Below, in pieces: positions 1-6,683 of a stretch of DNA of 12,037 nt (within the stretch, counting starts at the first letter, position 1; each line of letters opens with the position of its first letter). Under the pieces are notes generated by a model, which was given only the letters and a program-made list of their open reading frames with translations, did not search any database and was not told the DNA's origin. A program made the position numbers and the translations under genes. The stretch comes from JAHWKV01 sp040905365 (GTDB lineage: Bacteria > Actinomycetota > CADDZG01 > JAHWKV01): NCBI GenBank assembly GCA_040905365.1, contig JBBDRQ010000008.1, forward strand, positions 1 to 12,037. The letters are read 5' to 3'.

Positions 1-111
1 ACCAGACCGGCAAGACGCCGGCCCGGCCACCAGTTCAACCGCCTCGGTAAGTACACTGGTTGGGTGGCCGTTGGTGGGCAAGGTCCATGCGGGCGGAAGG
101 AGCCGGTTTGA
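1..111 (+). other. Leader region; possible 3' end of an unrecognised upstream gene
   Basis: The first reading frame is open from base 1 to a TGA at 109-111, giving a tail that ends GRKEPV. That TGA overlaps the preferred TTG start of the next gene (TTG 108-110) in a TTGA arrangement typical of translational coupling, which is the main reason to suspect a real upstream gene. A second frame ends at TAA 48-50 with a Pro/Arg-rich tail, so the choice is not certain. I recognise no family from about 36 residues. The frame's third positions are only moderately GC-rich, so it could also be non-coding leader. Confidence 0.25.
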
Positions 112-1508
112 GCGAGTACGACGCCATCGTGGTCGGAGCGGGCCCCGGCGGGTCCGCGGCGGCCTATTTCCTTGCTCAGGCGGGGCTCAAGGTCGTGCTG
201 CTGGAGAAGAAAACGCTGCCCCGCGACAAGGTCTGCGGGGACGGTCTCACCCCGCGCTCGGTGCGGGTCATGCAGGAGATGGGCGTCGACATCCACGGCG
301 GCGGCTACCAGCACATCCGGGGCCTGCGGGTAATCGGCGCCGACCGGAGCATGGAGCTGGACTGGCCCAACCTCAGCAACTTCCCTCCTTTCGGGCTGGT
401 GCGCCCGCGGATGACCCTCGATATGGACATCACCGAGCGGGCCATGGCGGCCGGCGCCGAGGTGCGGGACGGCACCGAGGCCGCCGAGCCGGTTTTCGAC
501 GGCGAGGGCAGCCTCACCGGCGTGCGCTGGGTGCGCAAGGAAGCGGCCGCCGGGGGCGGCGTGGTTACTTCCGAGCAAGGGGTGCTCGAGGCGCCCTTCA
601 CTATCGTGGCCGACGGCGCGACCTCCTCATTCGGGCGGGCGCTGGGTATCGGGTTCAATCCGCAGTACCCGCTGGGGCTGGGCATACGGGCCTACTACCG
701 CAGCGACCGCCACGCCGACGAGTTCATCGAGTCTTGGCTCGAGCTGCGCAAAGGGGACCTGCTGCTGCCGGGTTACGGCTGGCTGTTTCCGTGCGGCGAC
801 GGCACCATCAACATTGGCGTGGGTTTGTTGCAGAGCTCCAAAAAGGAGCTGAGCGTCAACCTGCGAAAGCTGCAGAGCGACTTCATCGACGTTCTGCCCG
901 ACTCCTACGGCATTACCCACGACGATCAGTCGGGTCCGTACAAGTCGGCCCGGCTACCGCTGGGCGGCAGCGTAACCAAGCCGTACGGTCCCGGCTTTTT
1001 GTGTATCGGCGATGCGGCCGGGATGATCAACCCGTTCAACGGGGAGGGCATCGACTACGCGCTGGAGACCGGCAAGCTGGCGGCCGGGATGGTCGCCGCG
1101 GCTTTGGCTTCCGGCACGAGCACCGAGCTGCACGGCTACCGCTACGCTTTGAACGACCTGTACGGCGGCTATTACCGGATGGGCCGGCTGTTCTCCCGCC
1201 TGATCTCCAAACCCGACGTGTTCAGGGCCATGTGTCAGATCGGGATGCGCTCGCAGACGGTGATGGCGTTTGCCCTGCAGGTGCTGGCCAACCTGGGCGA
1301 GGATTCGGGAGGCACCTCTAGCGACCGCGCGTTTCGGGCCATGGTCCGCCTGGCCGAAAAAGAGTTGGAGGATCTGTCCGATCCCCAGATCCCGGGCCCA
1401 TCGCCCGCGCGACCCGCCGGCGCCGCCAACGGTGCAGGTCCGGCCTCGGGCAACGGCCGGCCGGGACGGGACCGCTCGGTCGAAGAAGGTGTGCGTGGCG
1501 CGCGCTGA
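108..1508 (+). CDS. Geranylgeranyl reductase family flavoprotein (probable menaquinone reductase, MenJ-like)
   Basis: FAD-dependent oxidoreductase of the geranylgeranyl reductase family, which saturates isoprenoid double bonds. The actinobacterial relative MenJ reduces one isoprene unit of the menaquinone side chain. Seen: an N-terminal FAD dinucleotide fold with GAGPGG at residues 10-15 and Glu33 ending the second strand, the family segment DKVCGDG near 40-46, and the second FAD motif GDAAGMINPFNGEG near 301-314. About 466 residues against roughly 400 for MenJ; the excess is a low-complexity Pro/Gly/Ala/Arg tail of about 40 residues. The TTG at 108 is preferred because AAGGAG (97-102) lies 5 bases upstream and the protein then starts MSEYDAIVVG, as the family does. 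In-frame TTG 60 and ATG 87 have poorer ribosome sites. Its position before nuo suggests it modifies the quinone that complex I uses; this is inference, and the exact substrate is unproven. Confidence 0.9.
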   Translation: MSEYDAIVVGAGPGGSAAAYFLAQAGLKVVLLEKKTLPRDKVCGDGLTPRSVRVMQEMGVDIHGGGYQHIRGLRVIGADRSMELDWPNLSNFPPFGLVRPRMTLDMDITERAMAAGAEVRDGTEAAEPVFDGEGSLTGVRWVRKEAAAGGGVVTSEQGVLEAPFTIVADGATSSFGRALGIGFNPQYPLGLGIRAYYRSDRHADEFIESWLELRKGDLLLPGYGWLFPCGDGTINIGVGLLQSSKKELSVNLRKLQSDFIDVLPDSYGITHDDQSGPYKSARLPLGGSVTKPYGPGFLCIGDAAGMINPFNGEGIDYALETGKLAAGMVAAALASGTSTELHGYRYALNDLYGGYYRMGRLFSRLISKPDVFRAMCQIGMRSQTVMAFALQVLANLGEDSGGTSSDRAFRAMVRLAEKELEDLSDPQIPGPSPARPAGAANGAGPASGNGRPGRDRSVEEGVRGAR

Positions 1509-1598
1509 GGATGGTGTTGGACGGAAGGCTGGCGGCGGAGCTTGTGATAGCTTTCAGAACGGCTCTGTACGACTCTTATTAACTGGGGGGAAGACCTT
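1509..1598 (+). promoter_or_regulatory. Intergenic gap before nuoA; possible weak promoter
   Basis: This 90-base gap is the longest between genes in the window. Its part from 1541 to 1584 is about 41% GC, clearly lower than the surrounding coding DNA. TCTTAT at 1574-1579 matches a -10 hexamer at four of six positions, but the hexamer 16 bases upstream (TTTCAG, 1552-1557) is a poor -35. No strong stem-loop terminator is visible. A secondary promoter for the nuo genes is possible, but co-transcription from upstream is equally plausible. Confidence 0.22.
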
Positions 1599-1967
1599 TT
1601 GCTCGAGGGCTACTTTGGTTCTTACCTGACGATCGGCATTTACTCGCTCGGATTGTTGAGCTTGGTCGGTGTCACGCTCGGCTTGAACAACCTGGTTGCC
1701 CCCAAGGTGGGCGGACGTGAGAAGCTCTCGACCTACGAGTGCGGGGTGGACCCGATCGGCACGGGGTGGACCCAGTCGACTATCCGCTACTACATGTTCG
1801 CCCTGCTGTTTGTGATCTTCGACGTGGAAGCCGTGTTTTTGTTCCCATGGGCCGTGGTGTTCGAGGAAATCGGCGTCTTCGCGTTTGTGGAGATGATGAT
1901 TTTTGTAGCGATCCTGGCCCTGGGCCTGCTGTACGCCTGGCGCCGGAAGGTGTTGGACTGGCTGTGA
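1599..1967 (+). CDS. nuoA: NADH-quinone oxidoreductase subunit A
   Basis: Small membrane subunit of complex I (ND3 family) at the junction of the membrane arm and the quinone site. It has 122 residues, normal for the family, with three hydrophobic segments (about 10-30, 62-88, 96-115). The conserved loop YECGVDP (46-52, Cys48) lies between the first two helices, and FDVEAVFLFPW (74-84) carries the conserved acidic pair Asp75/Glu77. The family's usual ARxRF stretch is replaced by GWTQSTIRYY. The start is TTG, preceded by a G6 tract (1585-1590) 8 bases upstream; no ATG gives a better N-terminus. It opens the uninterrupted nuo run. Confidence 0.96.
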   Translation: MLEGYFGSYLTIGIYSLGLLSLVGVTLGLNNLVAPKVGGREKLSTYECGVDPIGTGWTQSTIRYYMFALLFVIFDVEAVFLFPWAVVFEEIGVFAFVEMMIFVAILALGLLYAWRRKVLDWL

Positions 1968-2037
1968 GAGTGACCTTCTCGCGCTCGGCTGTTAGGGCGC
2001 GTCCACCCGGCGGCTCACACGTGACGGGAGTTAACTG

Positions 2038-2580
<543 letters not shown>

Positions 2581-3069
2581 CCGGCTGCTGTCCTTGAAGC
2601 TAAAGGACGCCGTAGAGCAGATCGAAGTCCGGTTTGGTCATGTTTGGGCGGCCGTCGAGCCGGCGCGCCTCGTCGAGGTCGTGCAGACCCTCAAGGAGGA
2701 TCCGGATCTGGACTGCAACTACCTCACCTTCCTCTCCGCCATCGACTGGGAGGACGCCGGCTTCGAGCTGGTGGTGATGGTCTACTCATTCAGCCGGCAC
2801 GCCACGGTGGGCCTGAAGGTGCCGGTGCCCAAGGACAACCCCGTCGTGCCGTCGATCACCGGTGTCTACGGCGGCGCCAACTGGCACGAGCGGGAGTGCA
2901 AGGAGATGTTCGGGATCGAGTTCGAGGGCCACCCCAACCCCAAGGGCCTGTACCTGCCGGAGGACTTCGAGGGCCACCCGCTGCTCAAGAGTTTTCGCCT
3001 GGCCAGCCGTACCTTCAAGCCGTGGCCCGGCGCCAAGGACCCCTCCGAGGCGGCGGGAGGCGGGCGCGG

Positions 3070-4224
3070 ATGAGCGACCAGACGCCCCCCGGCGCCCCGC
3101 AGCAGGCGGTGCTGACCGGCGCAGGGACGCTGCGCACCGAGGAGATGATCCTCAATGTCGGCCCGCAGCACCCGGCCACGCACGGGGTGCTGCGTGTGAT
3201 GGTGACCCTTGACGGCGAGCGCATCGTCCACGGGGAGCCGGTCATCGGGTATATGCACCGCGGGCACGAGAAGCTGCTCGAGCAGCGGGACTTCCGCCAG
3301 ATCACCAACCTGCTGAGCCGGATGGACTGGCTGTCGGGGATCAACAACGAGATCCCGGCGTCGATCGCGGTCGAGCGGCTCATGGAGCTGGAGGTGCCCC
3401 GCCGGGCCACCTACCTGCGGGTTATCCTGGCCGAGATCAACCGCATCCTCAACCACTTGATGTTTACCGGGTCGTTCGGGCTCGAGCTCGGCGCCACCAC
3501 CCCGGTCATGTACGCCTTCCGGGAGCGCGAGCTGCTCCAGCAGGCGATGGAGATGGCTACCGGCGGGCGCATGCACTTTGGTTTCATCCGCCCCGGCGGC
3601 CTCAAAGAGGACGTCCCCAAAGGTTTTGTCGCCCTGGCGCTCAAGGGTATCCGGCAGCTGCAGAAGGCCATTCCGGACTACGAGAACCTGCTGATGGGCA
3701 GCGAGATCTTCAAGGCCCGTACCGTCGGGGTCGGGCGCTTGAGCACCGAGCGGGCTTTGGACCACGGCGTTTCGGGCCCGATCCTGCGCGCGTGCGGCGT
3801 TGCCTACGACGTGCGCAAGGCCGAGCCCTACCTCAACTACGACGAGTTCGACTTCGACATCCCGGTGGGCACCACCGGCGACGCCTACGACCGCTTCTTC
3901 GTGCTCATCGAGGAGATGAAGGAGTCGGCCAAGATCGCCGAGCAGGCCCTGATCGACCTGCCGGCCGGGTCGCACCTGGGCGACGTGCCCAAGCGCCTGA
4001 CTCTTCCCAAGGGGGAGATCTACTCCCGAGCGGAGAACCCGCTGGGCGAGCTGGGCTACTTCCTGGTCTCCGACGGCGACGCCAAGCCGTACCGGATGAA
4101 GGTGCGCACGCCGTCGTTCTCCAACATCTCGGTCGTCTCGCACATGCTCGAGGGCATCTACATGCCGGACCTCATCGCCGTGCTGGGCAGCATGTTCTTC
4201 GTGGTCGGGGATATCGACCGATGA
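3070..4224 (+). CDS. nuoD: NADH-quinone oxidoreductase subunit D (quinone-site subunit)
   Basis: The 49-kDa-type subunit, evolutionarily related to NiFe-hydrogenase large subunits, which forms the quinone-binding pocket with NuoB. It has 384 residues and starts in an ATGA overlap with the nuoC stop. The open frame extends upstream but without homology. The conserved NVGPQHPATHG (29-39) contains His38, a quinone-headgroup ligand in Thermus and mitochondrial complex I. The partner Tyr (Thermus Tyr87, bovine Tyr108) is Trp87 here, in RMDWLSG, and the nearby conserved Asp (Thermus Asp139) is Glu139 in GLELGA. Spacing from His38 is unchanged, so this is substitution, not misalignment. The C-terminus ends with the conserved GSMFFVVGDIDR. 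From memory, actinobacterial NuoD2 proteins share both substitutions. Confidence 0.97.
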   Translation: MSDQTPPGAPQQAVLTGAGTLRTEEMILNVGPQHPATHGVLRVMVTLDGERIVHGEPVIGYMHRGHEKLLEQRDFRQITNLLSRMDWLSGINNEIPASIAVERLMELEVPRRATYLRVILAEINRILNHLMFTGSFGLELGATTPVMYAFRERELLQQAMEMATGGRMHFGFIRPGGLKEDVPKGFVALALKGIRQLQKAIPDYENLLMGSEIFKARTVGVGRLSTERALDHGVSGPILRACGVAYDVRKAEPYLNYDEFDFDIPVGTTGDAYDRFFVLIEEMKESAKIAEQALIDLPAGSHLGDVPKRLTLPKGEIYSRAENPLGELGYFLVSDGDAKPYRMKVRTPSFSNISVVSHMLEGIYMPDLIAVLGSMFFVVGDIDR

Positions 4225-5234
4225 TCGAAGAGGTTTTCGCCAACCCCTACATCCAGCTCGCCCTGAAACTGGGTGTGCTGATGATCTTGCTGCCGGCCAC
4301 CCTGGCGCTGGGCTGGGTCGAGCTGAAGATCGGCGCGCACATTCAGCACCGTATGGGGCCGATGTACCCAGGCGGGTTCCACGGCTGGGCGCAAACCGTC
4401 GCCGACGGGATCAAGTTCGTGCTCAAGGAGAACGTCGTTCCCCGCAACGCGGACCGGGTGGTGTTTTCGATGGTTCCGTTCATCACCATGCTCGGGGCTG
4501 CGCTCATTTTTGTGGTCATCCCGGCGGGACAGAACCTGGTGATCGAGGACCTGGAGGTGGGGCTGTTCTACGTGCTTGCCGCCTCCTCCATCGGCGTCAT
4601 CGCCGTATTGATGGCCGGGTGGTCCTCGGCCAACAAGTTTTCGCTGCTCGGGGCGCTACGGGCCGCGGCTCAGTTGATCGCCTACGAGCTGCCTCTGGTG
4701 CTTTCGGCCTCCGCGGTGGCCATGCTGGCCGGCAGCCTGTCGCTGGTGGACATCGTCCAGGCGCAGGGGCCTGCGTCGCCCACCGGTTTGTACATCCCGT
4801 TCGCCGTGTACCAGGTGCTGGGCTTCCCGATCTTTTTGTGCGCGGTCACCGCGGAGCTGACCCGGCCGCCCTTCGACATGCCGGTTGCCGAGGCGGAGCT
4901 GATCACCGGGCCGTGGACCGAGTACACGGGCATCCGTTTTGCCTTTGGCTTCTTTGCGCCCGAGTACATCGCGATGATAGGTCTGGCCGCGGTGGGGGCC
5001 ACCATCTACCTGGGAGGCTATCTGCCTCCGGTCCCGGCGCTGGATTTCATCCCGGGCATCATTTGGCTGCTGCTCAAGACGGGGGCCATCCTGTTCTTGC
5101 TCATCTGGGTCAGGTGGTCGTTCCCGCGCTTGCGCGAGGATCAGCTGCAGAAGTTTGCTTGGAAGGTCCTGATTCCGCTTGCGCTGCTGAACATCTTCGT
5201 CACCGGCGCCCTGAAGCTGACCCCGTGGGTGTAG
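4221..5234 (+). CDS. nuoH: NADH-quinone oxidoreductase subunit H
   Basis: Membrane subunit (ND1 family) that forms the quinone access channel and the first proton-path residues. It has 337 residues and about eight hydrophobic helices. The ATG sits in an ATGA overlap with nuoD. Conserved regions seen: the basic loop HRMGPMYPGGFHGWAQTVAD (43-62), ANKFSLLGALRAAAQLIAYE, and AELTRPPFDMPVAEAELITG followed by TEYTGIRF. The usual ERK motif before the first loop reads ELK (Glu34-Leu35-Lys36), and the loop lacks the common GPNRVGP form. The GPMYxGGFHGWAQ form resembles actinobacterial NuoH2 as I remember it. The direct join of nuoD to nuoH is the place where nuoE, nuoF and nuoG lie in a 14-gene operon. 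Confidence 0.97.
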   Translation: MIEEVFANPYIQLALKLGVLMILLPATLALGWVELKIGAHIQHRMGPMYPGGFHGWAQTVADGIKFVLKENVVPRNADRVVFSMVPFITMLGAALIFVVIPAGQNLVIEDLEVGLFYVLAASSIGVIAVLMAGWSSANKFSLLGALRAAAQLIAYELPLVLSASAVAMLAGSLSLVDIVQAQGPASPTGLYIPFAVYQVLGFPIFLCAVTAELTRPPFDMPVAEAELITGPWTEYTGIRFAFGFFAPEYIAMIGLAAVGATIYLGGYLPPVPALDFIPGIIWLLLKTGAILFLLIWVRWSFPRLREDQLQKFAWKVLIPLALLNIFVTGALKLTPWV

Positions 5235-5243
5235 AGCATGTAC

Positions 5244-5254
5244 AAAGGAGGTGA
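5244..5254 (+). promoter_or_regulatory. Perfect Shine-Dalgarno sequence for nuoI
   Basis: AAAGGAGGTGA is an 11-base exact complement of the usual 16S rRNA 3' end (TCACCTCCTTT in DNA letters). It is 6 bases before the nuoI ATG at 5261. It is far stronger than any other ribosome site in the window and fixes the nuoI start. It is embedded in a 10-codon mini-ORF (5238-5270). Confidence 0.9.
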
Positions 5255-5260
5255 CAGCAA

Positions 5261-5860
5261 ATGGCGATAGAGAAGCCGCCGGTCGATGAGCTGGTCCCGC
5301 GCGGGGAGCAGCCGCGGACGCTCTCACCCTCGAAGCACAAGAAGAGGACGTTCGGCACCGGCATGCTCAAGGGCTTGTCGATCACCTTCCGCCATTTGAT
5401 CTCCAAGCCGGTGACCGTCCAGTACCCGGACGAGAAGGACCTGCTGCCGCCGCGCAGCCGCGGGGTCATCGCGCTCAAGGAGGAGAACTGCACGGTGTGC
5501 ATGCTGTGCGCCCGGGAGTGCCCCGACTGGTGCATCTACATCGAGGGCCACAAGTCCACCCGCGAGATACCGGGCAAAAAGCGCGGCAAGAAGGTCAACA
5601 TCCTGGACCGTTTCGCCATCGACTATGCGCTTTGCATGTACTGCGGGATCTGCGTCGAGGTCTGTCCCTACGACGCGCTGTTTTGGGCGCCGGAGTACGA
5701 GTACGCCGAGCACGACATCACCGGGCTGACCCACGAGATGGACACGCTCAAGGACTGGATGTACAGCGTGCCGCCTCCCGAGGAGCTGGAGGACGGCGCG
5801 ATGGGCCCTGCGGTCAAGAACCAGTTGCCGGACAACACGCCAAAAGGCGAGGGGGGTTAG
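5261..5860 (+). CDS. nuoI: NADH-quinone oxidoreductase subunit I (2x[4Fe-4S] ferredoxin-like)
   Basis: Peripheral-arm subunit that carries clusters N6a and N6b and passes electrons to N2 in NuoB. It has 199 residues, somewhat longer than the roughly 180 of E. coli and Thermus. The two CxxCxxCxxxCP motifs are at Cys77/80/83/87 and Cys125/128/131/135, with an extra Cys91 in CPDWCI. Basic stretches lie at 25-30 (KHKKR) and 106-111 (KKRGKK), the latter in the loop between the motifs, and an acidic, Pro-rich tail of about 45 residues follows the second motif. As no NuoEFG genes are present, this is the likely electron entry subunit and its surface probably contacts the unknown donor (inference). 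The CPDWCI and ALCMYCGIC wording matches actinobacterial NuoI2 proteins as I recall them. Confidence 0.97.
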   Translation: MAIEKPPVDELVPRGEQPRTLSPSKHKKRTFGTGMLKGLSITFRHLISKPVTVQYPDEKDLLPPRSRGVIALKEENCTVCMLCARECPDWCIYIEGHKSTREIPGKKRGKKVNILDRFAIDYALCMYCGICVEVCPYDALFWAPEYEYAEHDITGLTHEMDTLKDWMYSVPPPEELEDGAMGPAVKNQLPDNTPKGEGG

Positions 5861-5867
5861 CCGGCTC

Positions 5868-6356
5868 GTGCAGAGCTACGTCTTCCTGGTGATCGCCGCC
5901 GTCAGCATCTTTGCTGCGGTGCGGTTGGTCATGGTCAAGAACCTGGTGCATGGAGCCCTGTACCTGGTGGTGGCCCTGCTGGGGGTCGCGACTACCTTCC
6001 TGCTGTTGACCGCTGAGTTTTTGGCGTGGGTGCAGGTGCTGATCTACGTTGGCGCCGTTATCGTGCTGCTGCTGTTCGGCCTGATGCTCACCAGGGCGCC
6101 GATCGGCAAGACGGCCCTGGACCGGCAGCAGAAGCTGATCGCGGCGCCGGTGGCCATCGGCTTGTTCGTGGTGACCATGCCGGTGCTGTGGCGGTACTTC
6201 GACGGTGAGCGGATCACTTTCGACCCCGGGGTTGCGGGCAACACCGAGGCGTTGGGGACGGAGCTGTTCACGCGCTTTGTGCTGCCGTTCGAGGTCGTGT
6301 CGGTATTGTTGTTGGCCGCGCTCATCGGCGCGGTTTTTTTGGCTAAGCGAGATTAG
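5868..6356 (+). CDS. nuoJ: NADH-quinone oxidoreductase subunit J
   Basis: Membrane subunit (ND6 family) of 162 residues with five hydrophobic helices. Its third helix, carrying the conserved WVQVLIYVGAVIVLLLFGLML (54-74, Tyr60, Gly62), undergoes the pi-bulge rearrangement linked to coupling in well-studied complexes. Glu50 just before it and the C-terminal FEVVSVLLLAALIGAVFLA are also typical. The start is GTG, 7 bases after the nuoI stop; the only ribosome-site-like stretch is GAGGGGGG (5849-5856), with an unusually long 11-base gap, so coupling to nuoI termination is likely. The last codons contain a run of seven T (6334-6340). Confidence 0.96.
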   Translation: MQSYVFLVIAAVSIFAAVRLVMVKNLVHGALYLVVALLGVATTFLLLTAEFLAWVQVLIYVGAVIVLLLFGLMLTRAPIGKTALDRQQKLIAAPVAIGLFVVTMPVLWRYFDGERITFDPGVAGNTEALGTELFTRFVLPFEVVSVLLLAALIGAVFLAKRD

Positions 6357-6374
6357 AAGGACGAGGGGGGACGG

Positions 6375-6683
6375 TTGCCGGTTACGTGGGTGTTGACCTT
6401 CGCCATGCTGCTGTTTTGCGTGGGGGTCTACGGCGTGCTCGCGCGCCGCAACGCCGTCATCGTGCTCATGTCGATCGAGCTGATGCTTAACGCTGTGAAC
6501 ATCAACCTGGTGGCGTTCAACGCGATGTCGGGGCTGACCGACCGGCTCGCCGGAGAGGTCTTTGCGCTGTTTATCATCGCCATCGCCGCCGCGGAGCTGG
6601 GTCTGGGTCTGGCCATCGTCCTGCTGGTGTACAAGAACCGCCTGACCATATCCCTCGACGAAGTGAACTTGATGAAATGGTGA
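6375..6683 (+). CDS. nuoK: NADH-quinone oxidoreductase subunit K
   Basis: Small membrane subunit (ND4L family) of 102 residues with three helices, which links the quinone side of the membrane arm to the antiporter subunits. The two buried glutamates needed for proton transfer are present: Glu35 in MSIELMLNAVN and Glu74 in AAAELGLGLAI. They correspond to E. coli Glu36 and Glu72. The start is TTG at 6375, with GAGG (6363-6366) 8 bases upstream inside a GAGGGGGG tract. An in-frame GTG at 6390 would shorten the first helix. The gene's last bases overlap the nuoL start (ATGGTGA). Confidence 0.96.
   Translation: MPVTWVLTFAMLLFCVGVYGVLARRNAVIVLMSIELMLNAVNINLVAFNAMSGLTDRLAGEVFALFIIAIAAAELGLGLAIVLLVYKNRLTISLDEVNLMKW

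Noticed and set aside
29..57. Promoter with -10 TACACT (52-57) before the first gene
   Set aside because: The hexamer is acceptable, but nothing like a -35 lies at the right distance, and the region may be coding.
60..107. Longer N-terminus for the geranylgeranyl-reductase-family protein (TTG 60 or ATG 87)
   Set aside because: Neither has a good ribosome site; TTG 108 does, and it gives the usual short lead into the FAD fold.
2015..2024. TCACACGTGA palindrome-like site between nuoA and nuoB
   Set aside because: It is not a true palindrome beyond the 6-base CACGTG core, and it lies at an internal operon junction with no promoter elements.
2866..4143. A 425-codon minus-strand open frame antisense to nuoC/nuoD
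   Set aside because: Shadow of conserved genes, with no motif of its own.
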